Of a stretch of 64,000 nt of DNA, positions 25,101-36,720 are shown one piece after another (within the stretch, counting starts at the first letter, position 1; each line of letters begins with the position of its first letter). Location of the stretch: positions 20,413,001 through 20,477,000 of the forward strand of contig OY756972.1 in the NCBI GenBank assembly GCA_963580455.1, given 5' to 3'. Source of the stretch: Euonymus europaeus. Lineage: Eukaryota; Streptophyta; Magnoliopsida; Celastrales; Celastraceae. Under the pieces are notes generated by a model. It worked only from the letters and a program-made list of their open reading frames with translations, ran no database searches and was not told the origin of the DNA. The translations under genes were made by a program, and so were the position numbers.

Positions 25101-28100
25101 TGAAAAATCGATCCAGTATATTAAAAGTTTACTTTTGTAATAATTCAATTATTTGGTCATTTCCTTGTTCTCTAATAAAACTTAAATTCCACCTATTATG
25201 TTTTAGTCCGTACTTAATTTCAACTCATTAGTCTCTTTAAGTTTTGAGTTCACTCTCAACAGAGTCTCATCCACTAAGATCCTCTGCAAACAACATTCAT
25301 CAAGATACCTCACCCCATATTCATCTATGAGTTCTTCCATCACTGTAATCAATTGCAACAGGCTCAGTGCCGACCGCCAATGTAAACCTATTGTGATGCA
25401 AAACCCTATTGTAACTCCAATGATTCTAATACTAGCTACAACACCTCCATATATGTCCAATGCAAAACTCTATTGTAACTCCAATGATTCTAATACTAGC
25501 TACAACTCCTCCAAACATACCATGATCAATAGTAATATAGCTAATCAAAAGTCTCCCCTTCTCTAAAATCCACCACATTACTACTCTAGACATCCTATCA
25601 TGTTTTACTAAATCTAGAAATACTAAATGAAGGTAGTTTTCTTTTGTCTATATTTAATTTTCAAATATTTTGCAAACAATCTCAATCTCTCCTCCAAAGT
25701 TCTCTTATCACAAAGTTTTAATATGCCTCATAAGTTTGATGATCCTATAATTGTTAAAACTTTAAGTATCACATTTATTCCTGCATGTAGGGACTATACT
25801 ATAATGATTATCCTCCACTTAACAGCATCCTACTAGTCATAATTTGATTAAATAAGCGAGTCATACTAGACTTACCATCTCCTAAGCATTTTTCACACTT
25901 CAATTGGAATTCCATCCAATCCTATGACTTTACCCCCTTATAATTTCTTCACTTCAATCATCCTAATAGGGCTTACACACCACGAATCCTTACGTTCAGG
26001 AGAAATATTGATATTTTTAATGTTCTTGCCATGATCGCCATCAAGCAACTCATTGAAGTAACATCTCCACCTCTCGATAATTTCTAACCCTCATCAAAAC
26101 TCCATCATCTATACCCTTGATGCATTTTCGCTAAGTGTTTTAGCTAGACTATAAATATTTTTTCTCCACCCATAGTATCTAACTCGTTTATAGCTGGATA
26201 TATGCTTTATGACATGCCTCTCCCATAATCTTTGAAGTTTTTTTTACTACTTTGTACGTTTCATAACTATTTTTGTTCCCACCATCACGTAGAGCTTCCT
26301 ATAACATTCTTTCTTAGTCCTGATTGCTTTTTAACAATTGAAACCCAATATACATTGTTAAGTAATTTTTTTCCTAAAAGCTATATACTCGCCCCTTTGG
26401 ATTCCAGCATATAATTGTAAACGTGCTTCCTTACTTCTAAGCCTTTTTTAAAATGTTTGTCACCCACTACAGTTCTATGTTGTGAAATTAGACTCCCTTC
26501 AAGTATAACTTTACGCTCTACAGAGTCTCCTAATTATCTTAATACTACGAAATCTACCCACACGATTTTCATATCCCTGTTCATAGCATTATAATCTAGA
26601 AAATATATCAACATCCTCCAATTACGCGTGTAGGTTTGTTATAAGCTTAGGAAGTAGCTTGTTCCCAAGATGCTTAGAACATACATGTTAGGAAGTTGAA
26701 ATAGGATCTTATTTCTAGCCACAAATTAATCGGTTTTACCTCATTTGAAAGTTTCATCTTACGCCAGATTCAAGCTACCCTATGTCAGTTGCAGGATTTG
26801 ATAAGACTTTTGGTTACTAATTACCATCCAAGTTTCCCTATCCATTCTCCCAAACCAACTTTGACCCTCATAAGAGCATCTCCAATGGTAAGCCGCTCCA
26901 AAATTTTTAGTGTAATCCCACTACTATTATAGCAAAACACGACTCCCACAGCCATATCAACAAAACACATATTTCAATACAATTTTTTTCAATTTCCGTT
27001 TACAAACACTTCAACTATCAATCATCAACACCATTTCTCTCATACTCTTCTACCATTTTCACTTTTTTCTACCAATTTTACACATCTTCCAATAAAAAAA
27101 TTTCAAAACACTCTCAACACACTCCAAAATTTTCAGCATTATTATCAAGTGTCCCATTGCACTTGCTCTAACGTTTTAAAAAGATGGTGACATCATGAAA
27201 CTATGCAGTAGCATGGTTGGCAGTCTAGTGTATATAACCTCTCATGTCTCAACATTGCCTAAATCGTCAAGAGTGTTTGGATAGCCATCATTACCTATTT
27301 CTGTTAGTGTGATTAGTTTTTCTTTCTCATCCCCCAATCTACACACTCATTAGGATGTGCTTGATAGGGACGTAATCATGGTTTAAAAAATCGAACTGAG
27401 GCGCCGCCTCAAGGCGCGCCTCAGCCGCCTCCGACCATCAACCGAATCGTTCTAAGAGCCTCAAATCGGAAGTTCGTCAAAATCGCCTCGTTGACTGAGG
27501 CGGCCGGCTTGAGGCCCGCCTCCGCGCGAGGCGCTCTGTTTCTCGCTGTGGCGATAAAATAATAAAAAAAAACAAAAAACAAAAAACCAGAGATGAAAAT
27601 CGCACCTGTCCAAAGACTGGGTTTAACCTAATTTTTCAGCAAGTCGCGCAGCTGAAGAGCATCGCCAGCAGCCACCAGTCTTTGGACAGCACCTCGCGCG
27701 AAGATCGCCTGAGCTTCGCGAGCTCTCTAGCACCTCGCGCGACTTCTCCAGCTCCTCTGGCTACCTATCCAGCACCTCGCGCTCAGCTCGCCAGCACCCA
27801 GCGCAGCTCCCAACCCCGCCAGAGATCAGCGACCTCGCCACCAGCACCTCGCACGACCCTCGTGAGCACCCAGCGACCTCGCCACCAGCAAAGCAGCACC
27901 TCACACGAATTGGAGTATTATGATTTCTAATTATTAGAGATGTTTTTTTTAAAATATTTTATATTTGTATGTTATGAATTGTTATGTGTGATATTTTCAT
28001 GAATATTTTTAATTTTATAATTATTATGGATGCTTTTATATGTTGAGGATCCTATTTTTTTAGTTTGGAATGAGGCGACCGCCTCGATCGCCTTGAGGCT

Positions 28101-31100
28101 ACCGCCTCGCCTCAATATAGCCTGACCGCCTCAAATCGCCTTTCGCGTTTTAAAACCTTGGACGTAATGACTACAAGAGTAATTAAAAATACATGAATTA
28201 GCAAATATTCATGTTTAGTAGGCATATTTATTAAATTTTGGGTGTGATAGGTACTATAGAGAGAGGTAGCTAATTATTATTACTCTAACATTACACTACG
28301 CTCCTATTTACTATTCTCTTATCAAACACACCATTAGAGTAATTGATTTGAAAACAATTACCTGATTTGCTCAAATCCCCCAACACTCTTCGCTTCTGTG
28401 TTGCTAATTTCTACCAAGTCCTGCACCTCGCAGCAATCTACAAAGAAATTTGGCCTTCATAAAAGAGGCATATCCCACCAAGTCTCCAAAAACAAATGTC
28501 GACAGCTTTGCTACAGGTTCTGGACTGCATCCAACAATTCAAAAGCATAAGACTGCTACTCAAAAGCATAAAGGGATGTCTCAGATTTAACCATCAGTCA
28601 GGTCTAGTAACAATCATATCGATTTGATTTCTCCTTCTATAAGACATGAAACACAAAGACGACTAAAAAAAGGAAGAATGTCAATGGAGTGTCAAAGCCC
28701 AACTATTCTGGTTCTATCAGCTACAAATTTGCAACCATGTCAATTAAGCATCAAAGTACATCACCATACTAGAATTCATTCAACCATGGAGGTACTTCAA
28801 AATGTAGGTTCAAAACATTCTCCTCTGCTGCCTCATCTCTCACTCGCTTCGTCTCTCTCTCACTTGATTATGCTCTCTCTATAGTCATCACTTTTTGTGC
28901 TGTGGTCAGACAAGACTAACTGAAGAAGAATGAAAGTTTGGGTTTGTGTCCTGTGAGTTTGACAAGCTGCGCAAGTTAATCTAGGTTTCTTTTCAGAAGC
29001 TGTTATTGTCTTAGGCTCTGTTCATCTGGGCTTATCTTTCCTCTTGGGGTTGTCTCTTACAAGTCCATCGCTGAGATATTAGCTCCTCATGTATTCTTTT
29101 TGACTCACAAAGTAATGTAAAACATTTCAGTTCTTTACTTCACTTCTTCCTCCTCATATCTTCTTCTATCTCTTCTATCTTACATGCTAAATTATCCTAA
29201 ATATTAATTAATGGCTTTGAATTAGCTTGAATTTGTTTGTGAACTGCAATAAATATAATATGTAACAATTATTCCATTCATCAACTAATTTATGAATCAG
29301 TGTTGTCAAAAGCGAGAGAAGCACTCGCTTAAGCGACGAAGTGAGGCGGTGCGAAGGGGTCGCGCTTCGCTTTGTCTCGCATCGCGTCAGTTTTCAGAGC
29401 GCAGAAAAGCGCGCGCTTCTGTCGAAGCGCAAGGCAAGAAGAAGCTATGCAGGCGCACGCTTCATCTCTCTTCTACTACACTATTCGTCTCTCTCTTGTC
29501 CCTGCTTCTGAGTTCTGCTCACTCTCTCTCTTCTGCTCACTTCGTCTCTTTTTTTGGTTTTATATTTTCTTTAGTTCACGTAACAGTAACGCTTCCACCA
29601 TCTTAGAGTTTTTGTAGCTTAAAAAATCTGATAAAACTAGGAGTGTTTTCAATTTCGAAATTTGAACCCTTATAAATTCATATTATTCTCTTAGACCCCT
29701 GATACCTTGTGTTTTAATTTGAAATATATATAATTTGTTATTATTACTGAATTTTTTAAATAATTTATGAATTTTGCGCTTTACATCTTTGAAGCGTGCG
29801 CTTAAAGTGCGCTTTGCGCTTTGAAGCGATGCAATGCTTATGCGCTTCAAGTGCGCTTTGCGCATTAACAACACTGTTATGAATTTTTACATAAAAATTG
29901 TGCCTCGCTTTGATTAGGCGTTTAAAGGGTCTAGCATGTTTTGCCTTTGACAACACTGGTTTCGTCACATATTACATCATGTGTATTGCATTATTAATAT
30001 ACAACTATCCTGTTCCCTCTCATAAATAAAATAATATAGCACACTCAAAGCTTTTTACGTAATTGGGACCTAAGTACAGAAAAGAAGTCCGAACCCTTTT
30101 TCCTATTTACTGTTTCCTTATTGATTCACCAATAACAGATCATGAACATGATCTTGTACTTGTCATAGGTGTAGTGCATAACCTTTCACATAGGAACCAG
30201 ACATATCATTGATCCTTTAGAAAGGTAAAATAGTTTTGAAGAGTCTCATCCCACAGAACTCTACCATTCCCCACACAAAAAAATCTCACCACAAAAATAG
30301 AAATAAATCCATTCCTACGATCACTAAGAGAAGCTTCATGATAAGGTCAATTATTAATAGTGATAACTCCTCGACCCATCTGCAAAAGATCTAAAAACGT
30401 TTTGCTAAGGTGATCATTCTATAGGAGAATAATAGCCTTTTCATTGGGTAGTGGAGAAATGCAAGAATTTTGAAACCATGCATTAAATATGCCTCTATTC
30501 TTGCAAATGGAACTATCAATTAAAATTTGAAGAATAAATATGACCGGGTAGAAGAAGGGGATAAAAATGGAACTACCGAACTAGCTTCAAAAATAGTAAC
30601 AGAAGACTTACAAAATCCATCCCTATCTTTTAGCCGGTTCTCCAGTTGAGGCCCACCTGGAAATTGAAATTCCTCCGAAAATGTCAACCCACCTTGTTTC
30701 TATAAATGGTACGAACAAAGTTGTAGAGCAAAGGCAATTTTGCTGTATGTATAAATAAAGCAGATAAAATTTAAGTAAAAAAAGGATCAAATCACAAAAA
30801 GTCAGCATTAGTAAGCATTTTCTGTCCAGCATGTATTTTTCACCAAATACACACCGCTAATCATTTTCCTAGTAGCGCTGATTTAAAGGCTTCTTCATAA
30901 AACATTCATGAATGACATCTGATATAATTTGCAGCATGAAATCAGTAATTGAACGGTACAACAAAGCAAAAGAGGAACCTCATCATTTGGGAAACCCAAG
31001 CTCTGAAATGAAGGTAACGCTTTGTCTCCTGGATATTTCCTTATAGTTGTTATTTTATTAATTGGTTTCCTGGTTTGATGTTCATTCATGGTTACTTTAG

Positions 31101-34100
31101 AGCACTCCATCTACTGAACAGTAAGCACTTCAATTACATCTATCCAATTAATTATGAGCAACTTATATTTCATTATAAGGAAATCTCCAGAAATTTACAT
31201 GGCACTGCCCATTTGAGGATAATAGAAATAGTGGCACCAAGGGATCGACGTGCAAGACTTCACTCATGTTACATTCCCACAGAAAAACACTTTTTATTTA
31301 AGCCAGATTAGAGGAAACAGTTTTTAGTTGGGCAGTGGTTGTATCAATACAAAAAACCGTCTCACAAACCTATGAAATCTAAGAAAAAAAACATAGTACA
31401 GAATAGAACTTTCATTTGCTTCTTTATCTACAGTTTCTCTTAAATATACTACATGAAAATCAACCCATGAGAAACATATTGTGCCCAAGAGAACATATGC
31501 AACTAAAACTTATTAGTCTGGATGACTTGAGAGCAGTAACCTTTGTGCTTGAAATTAGTAATTACTTAACAATCTTATTCTAGAAATCCATTTTTGAAAA
31601 CTGGAAACTACACACACAACAAAACATGAATAACTATCAAGAAGTAATTATACTTTTTCATTCAGGGAGGAGAAGATAGATTATATATTACTACTTTCTT
31701 ACGTGTAAATCACGTTTGTATTCATTAAAACATCCAACTGCTAAAAAATGGTCAAAATTTGAATTCAAGTCCAACTGATTCAAATATTCATTAAGCCGAA
31801 GTAAAACAATCCAACCATTAAAGTTGAATTGCGTAGATTAACCCCAAATGCTTCAACCAGGAATTGGCTTTCTAGTCTTCAAATCATAGATGCGAGTTGC
31901 ATTACAAGAAAATGTATCTAAGTTTCTAGTGTACACACACATTTTTACATACATCCCCCCCAGGAATGGCTTTCTAGTAAATCGTGATTGTGACCACAAG
32001 TTGTATTACATGAAAATTCATCTAAGTTTATTGCGCACATAGGTATATTTTTACGTACATTAGTCTATTTGACTAACAGTTTCTGAAAACAGTTTCTTGT
32101 TTTCTGAAAACTTTCAAAATCAAGTCTTTTGGTTAAATTATTACTTTATCAAAAATAGTATTTCAAATTTGTTCAAGGTAACCAACATTGTAAGATGTTA
32201 CCTTTCCCTAGTTTCTCTTATTTTTCGCCGAAAATATACACACCAAAAATAATTTTCATAAAATAATTTGCCGAACAAGTTTCCAATATGTTTGTACGAA
32301 AAGCTATTTTTCAGTATTATTGTTGCAAGCTGCTTTCAAAAACATAACCAAACTGGCATTCACACATTTGACACTCAATTGAAAAGATATTAAGTCAAAC
32401 TGCTTAAGAAGTTAGAGTAACACGAGTTTGAAAAAAACTATTTCAAAACAAGCAACAATTGGCATGCAAAATACTAAAATAAAAGTAAATCTCATATGTT
32501 AACATGCAAGAGTAAAATTTATCATAGTCAGACCTGTCGAATAGAGTTACTCAAGCACACATTCCCCAGAGCCCCCTGTCAAATATTGGCAAATACAAGA
32601 AGGTTAGAGCTAACGAACCATAGGCAAACTTCAAAACATATTAAAAAAAAAACATAATCTACTCTCTAAGAACAAGCGATCATGTGGCCAAATGATAGAG
32701 TTGCAAGATTGCAATCTAAAGGTCACAATTACAATTTCAAGAAACAGTCTCTTACAGTGTCCATGTTTACCTTTTAAACTCTAGAAGACGAAAGGGACAA
32801 TAAGGACATCAGTTAAAGACATTCATAGTAAGCTAGTTGTATTCTTACCCATTTCAACTGCAGGATTGAAAAAAAAATCATCAATTTCTAGAGCTAGTAC
32901 AATTGACATGTGCACTATCTTTTCATTCAAAGGACAAATGACGTTCCATAGATTCAGTGCTATTCCATTTAGAATAACATGTTAAATGGAGGTCAACTAT
33001 GTTACCAAATGCATTTAACTTGCTAGTTCTGGCAAAGGGAGGCGGCAATGTTGAGACAACAAGTGCAGAACTTACAAGAGAACCATCGGTACGATGTATT
33101 GATTTCTTTAAGTCATAATAAATCATCTATTTCCTATAGCTTTGAAAGGGGAAATATTAGTAAATGCAAAAATTAAACCTTTGCAAACATAAAAGAATAT
33201 GTATATGATTCACAAGCAGATTTCTAATTTTTTTTTAGCACATAATTTTAGTAATCTTATATGCAATCATATTAGACAAATGATGGGTGAAGAGCTCTCT
33301 GGTTTGAGTGTCAAAGACTTGCAAAACTTGGAGAACCAGCTGGAAATGAGCCTTCGGGGAGTCCGTATGAAAAAGGTTTGGCAATCCTATTGTTTAGAAA
33401 TCTTATCACACCCATGCAATTGCATTCCTCAAAATTCATTTATTGGCATGAGAGGAAAATATGTCACTCGCATGTCAATTGGTTTTTGTAGGACCAAATT
33501 CTAATGGATGAGATTCAAGAATTGAACCAAAAGGTAAAAGTTGGGAACCGTGATACTTTATATGATCTCTTTCTTTCTTGCTCGCTTAAAATCAAGGTTA
33601 AAAATCAATTGGCTTTGCTGCAGGGAAACCTCATCCACCAAGAAAATGTGGAACTCTACAAGAAGGTAAACCTAATTCGCCAAGAAAACATGGATTTATA
33701 CAAGAAGGTACCATTTGGATAACTATCAAACAAATCTAGTTATCCTTGAAAGACTAGCATGTGTGGATGATTAAAGCTAACATAGATTACGATGCTCTTA
33801 ATAGCCTTTCTCAATGAAAAAGTTTCACATCCCAGGTTTATGGAACAAGTGATGTGAATGGAACAAGCAGGAGTTCTCTCCGCAATAATGGTCTAGGCAT
33901 TAGAGAGGACTCTCATGAACCTGTCAATCTCCAACTTAGCCAGCCACAACAACACAACTTCGAGCCATCAGCCCGAGCTACAAAATTGGGGTATAGCTTC
34001 AACCACAAAATTTATACCTCATACAGTCATACAGGAATAATTAGTTTGAAGCTATCATAACTTAGAAACCATGACTTGTTTCAATGGTAACTGCAGCAGG

Positions 34101-34115
34101 TTGCAACTGCAATAA
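19138..34115 (+). CDS. MIKC-type MADS-box transcription factor, AGL17/ANR1 clade
   Basis: Eight exons: 19138-19319, 30935-31013, 33027-33088, 33276-33375, 33492-33533, 33624-33707, 33836-33990, 34100-34115. They join to 720 nt, 239 residues, with no stop and with the exon sizes usual for type II MADS genes (182, 79, 62, 100, 42). Residues 1-60 are the DNA-binding MADS domain (starts [21 protein letters not shown] at its end). The K-box for dimerisation covers about residues 87-173 ([18 protein letters not shown]). The C-terminal region ends ATKLGLQLQ, typical of the AGL17/AGL21/AGL16/ANR1 group, whose Arabidopsis members act in nitrate-responsive root growth, stomata and flowering time. Intron 1 is 11.6 kb and full of transposons. 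The leader probably has its own intron. A polyadenylation-type AATAAA lies at about 34333. The start is the conserved MGRGK methionine. Confidence 0.93.
20085..20215 (+). mobile_element. Degenerate SINE-like segment
   Basis: AGCATAATGGTAAAAC resembles a pol III A box and AAGTTCAAATATGAG resembles a decayed B box. GAGCTCTTATAGGAA occurs twice around them. Weak evidence. Confidence 0.25.
22779..23623. mobile_element. Non-autonomous inverted-repeat transposon, Mutator-like
   Basis: The left end GGGTAAATTATAGTCTTGGC and the right end (inverse of GACAAAAGTATAATTTACCC) are inverted repeats, and GATCAGTGTT words continue the match about 45 bp inwards. The flanks read ATTAAACAAC on the left and ATTAAACACA on the right, a 9-10 bp near-duplication as made by Mutator-like elements. 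The 845-bp interior has no recognisable transposase. Confidence 0.65.
24621..24722. mobile_element. About 100-bp MITE
   Basis: The left end AGGGTCCGTTTGGATCAGAG and the right end CTCTGAAACAAACGGAGGCT are inverted repeats, and the middle also folds back (ATAGAGTATAAGCTCTCG and GAGAGTATGGGTGAC). The GGTCCGTTTGG terminus is typical of small plant DNA elements. It could form a near-complete hairpin if transcribed. Confidence 0.7.
24740..26700 (-). pseudogene. Decayed LINE (L1-type) reverse transcriptase
   Basis: Minus-strand translation in several frames gives LINE ORF2 pieces in the correct order. Near 26050 there is a [15 protein letters not shown] piece. Near 25950-25900 is [11 protein letters not shown] (the GPDGIP-type RT motif). 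Near 25400 is [12 protein letters not shown], and near 25270 the [14 protein letters not shown] piece after the catalytic box. Near 24900 is a [15 protein letters not shown] C-terminal piece. Many frameshifts and stops show it is long dead. A 64-bp tandem duplication lies inside at about 25397-25509. It is antisense to the MADS gene in its intron 1. Confidence 0.8.
26873..27169. mobile_element. MITE with GAGCATCTCCAATGG ends, about 297 bp
   Basis: Left AGAGCATCTCCAATGG pairs with right CCCATTGCACTTGCTCT. The interior contains ATATCAACAAAACACATATT, like the copies at 13750-14570, so it appears to belong to the same broad family. No coding capacity. Confidence 0.65.
27377..28160. mobile_element. 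hAT-type non-autonomous element with GAGGCG-rich ends
   Basis: An exact 8-bp target duplication, GACGTAAT, flanks it at 27369-27376 and 28161-28168. The inverted ends are CATGGTTTAAAA on the left and TTTTAAAACCTTG on the right. Subterminal regions are packed with GAGGCG/CGCCTC words in both orientations, as in hAT transposase-binding sites. The interior (27680-27930) is a CACCTCGCG-rich tract with an open frame of 82 codons that I consider non-coding. Confidence 0.8.
29298..29876. mobile_element. hAT-type non-autonomous element with GCGCTT-rich ends
   Basis: An exact 8-bp duplication, TTATGAAT, lies at 29290-29297 and 29877-29884. The ends are CAGTGTTGTCAAAAGCG on the left and GCGCATTAACAACACTG on the right, inverted repeats with the CAGTG start usual for hAT elements. 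Subterminal GCGCTT/AAGCGC words repeat in both orientations. A further inverted end copy, TTTGACAACACTGG, lies just outside at 29946-29959, so a second related element may have abutted it. Confidence 0.8.
32680..32775 (+). mobile_element. Degenerate tRNA-derived SINE fragment (Au-like)
   Basis: GTGGCCAAATGATAGAGTTG resembles a pol III A box and AGGTCACAATTACAATTTC a decayed B box, followed by GAAACAGTCTCTTAC, as in the common plant Au-type SINE. It lies in MADS intron 2. Confidence 0.5.
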
Positions 34116-34989
34116 CAAAGAAGGTGCTTCAACCATGGCAGATGTTACTGGATTATTATCAACAAAATCAACCATAAGTTAGAAGGTCATGCTTCTGTCA
34201 ATGAGATGTGGTATGTGAACCAATAACCATTTGATTGTAAGAAAGATTGTGGTTTGACATTAGCTTTGGCACGTGTGTGATGACTGATGAGTAAGGAAAC
34301 TGGCAGCCTATGTAAAGATAAGATCACATGTAATAAAGAAAATAATGGACTTTCCAGAATCGATCTGATTCATTTGCTGCGGCCTTAGTGCTAAAAATAA
34401 ACAAAAGGGAAAAAGAAAAAAAAGACCATCTCTTGCAGATAATTGACCAAAGATGACAACCTAAAGAAAGATGCAAAAAATATAGAAATATCTCCAGTAT
34501 GATACCTCAGAAAATAAACTGCAGTCTAGTCTTTGTTAGCAAGTACTTGCCTTCTAGACTCTGATCTTCACCAATTAATACAATATCAACTACAAGACTG
34601 ATCTGATAACCTGATTGCACTACAAAGATTCCGCAACAGACATGATACCTGTTCAAGGACAAAATAGTATATTACATAAGAACATTCCAAAGGAAAACAA
34701 GAAAATAAAAAGAAGAATAGAATGGTCCTCATGGACTTAAAAGCTTTAACTTATATACAATAAATAGACAAGAGCCATTTAGATAGTACATTCTGTTCCT
34801 CCCTGCCATGATGCAAACTAAGACTAGCACAATACAAAACTAACCATACTGAAGGCTATTATAAGCGCTGAAGAAGTAAATGAGATAAAAACTAACACAA
34901 AATTCTATAATGCTTCACTGATCAAGATAGTTATACATGCCTTTATATAAATATTTAACAAGTCACGCATATGGTATTCAATGATGGTG

Positions 34990-35165
34990 GAGAAAGAGAT
35001 GGTGTGGTTGAAAAGTAAACAACTCTAGTAGACAAGACTCTCCCAATGGAGGCAGCCTTAACCCCACATAGAGCAGCTGTTTTCAAAAAATTAAACCTAT
35101 GATCAATAGATGGTGAGGAAGCCACAATGCCACCGGGTCAATGGTTCACCCATATGTAATGATTT
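34990..35165 (-). mobile_element. Degenerate Au-like SINE fragment, minus strand
   Basis: On the minus strand, GGTGAACCATTGACCCGGTG is followed by TTTTTGAAAACAGC, then GGGGTTAAGGCTGCCTCC, matching in order the body and 3' part of Au-type SINEs (GAAACAGCCTC, GGTAAGGCTGCGTAC). The promoter boxes are decayed. Confidence 0.45.
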
Positions 35166-36394
35166 CACAAATCTACATAAATAAATAAATAAATCCTTCT
35201 GGATCTGTCAGAAATATACAACTAATCAAATGGAATCACCTACTGAATTATTATAAAAACAGTAATACAATATTACTTCAAATGATAATAATGCTGGATT
35301 CCAAACAAAGTTAATGCACTGTAAATCAAGCAACAATCCACACAGGCATCTAGTTATTTTTCCAAAAATAATTTACGGGAAGAAAAACAGGCTTCTTATA
35401 TAAATTAATAATGTAAGAACAAAGTTAGGAACTTATTGAAAGATGGATTAAAAGAAATGCGCCACATGTCTAGCTATAAGCAGAATATCAAATTATGATG
35501 CTAAATACATTCCCAGGCTTGATTAAAGTGAAATTATCAGAAGAGTGTGCTATTGCATTAGACTATATCCGACATTGCCTTTTCCATCAGAAATTCAAGA
35601 GAATCAGTTGCCAAAGGTTGTGTAACAAATAATCAAGTCCCTAACAAGCCATAAGCAAACATTTTTCAACTACTGAATAGGCTCAATAAGAGAAACTAGT
35701 TGGAAAGCTTAAAATGAAGTAATAATGTCAATGTCATCATTAGAACTTTTAACAAAAGTGAATTGGGTTGATAATAGTAGTTAGTTAGTAGGGAATGGAA
35801 TACATTACATTATTAAAAAGCATAGCCCTATCACATGCAAATACTTTTGTTCGTTTCTAAATATTTTACAATTTACAATTATTCAAAGATGCGTCTTCAA
35901 GCAGAATAGATATTGGATTAAATGACAATAATATAATTGTGCAAATATATGATAACTAGTGCAATTAGGAGTCAAATGATATATATCACTTGTATGATAG
36001 CCTACACGTTTATTTCTCCGCTCAAAAGCTTATACGTTGTACCCACTCATGTTAGCACAACGAAAAATTCGCTTGATTTTCTCTATTGCCCCTATTTCTC
36101 TCACACATGCCCTCGTCTACCAAAATATATGTTAAATTTAGGAGAATTTTTTTTTTATATTCGTACTGAACGCTCAACGCTCTTTCTAACAATACATATC
36201 ATCAATGACTTTTCTTTCATTACTAAACTACTATACATACCCCAAGAGGTAATTTGACAGTTTATACACTATCATAAATTTACACTATACCAACAAGTAC
36301 AAAACTTTTTTGTCAGCTTATACGTTATCAAAACTTCCACTTTACCAAACAGTACATATACTTCTAATATATTGTTTGCACAATGGACGATCTA

Positions 36395-36720
36395 TCTCTC
36401 ACATTCATTGTTATGGGATGATCCAAAACACTCAATTACTGAATTCCCCCATATCTATATTTTCGAATTCTATATATGGTATTAGACCTCATTTCGTACT
36501 AAAAAATAAATCCACCCTAACATGCGCCGTTAGCGGAATTGACAATAACAAACTCAATGGACATATCAGTTCTTTCACATTTATTGTTATGGAATGATAT
36601 TTTCCAAAATTCTATATATGGTATTAGACCCACATTCGTTATAAAATATAAATCATCCAACATTGGCCTTTAGCTAAAATGTCAATAACAAGGTGCATTG
36701 TCCAAATTTTACATCCATTC
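36395..36720. repeat. Two-unit duplication, about 175 bp each
   Basis: CACATTCATTGTTATGGGATG (about 36399) recurs as CACATTTATTGTTATGGAATG (about 36577), and ATTCTATATATGGTATTAGAC occurs at about 36468 and 36610, each followed by a CCCNACATTCGT/CTCATTTCGT-like word and AATAAATC. The two units are diverged. Confidence 0.6.

Larger units (their letters stand above)
19320..30934 (+). other. Giant first intron of the MADS-box gene
   Basis: Donor AG|GTACGT at 19320 and acceptor TTTGCAG ending at 30934 frame an 11.6-kb intron. It contains a Mutator-like inverted-repeat element (22779-23623), a 100-bp MITE (24621-24722), a decayed LINE (about 24740-26700), a MITE (26873-27169) and two hAT-type miniature elements (27377-28160 and 29298-29876). 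Long first introns are usual in MIKC genes and often hold regulatory elements. I saw no other gene inside. Confidence 0.85.

Noticed and set aside
27682..27930. 82-codon frame rich in Ser, Pro and Ala
   Set aside because: It is a translation of the CACCTCGCG-rich interior of a hAT-type element; the repeats explain the open frame.
29292..29617. Overlapping frames of 104 and 81 codons
   Set aside because: They fall inside the hAT element at 29298-29876, and the GCGCTT-rich DNA explains the Arg/Ala/Ser content.
33199..33504. A 101-codon frame containing the K-box start
   Set aside because: Only 33276-33375 is exon; the rest of the frame is intron read-through on both sides.
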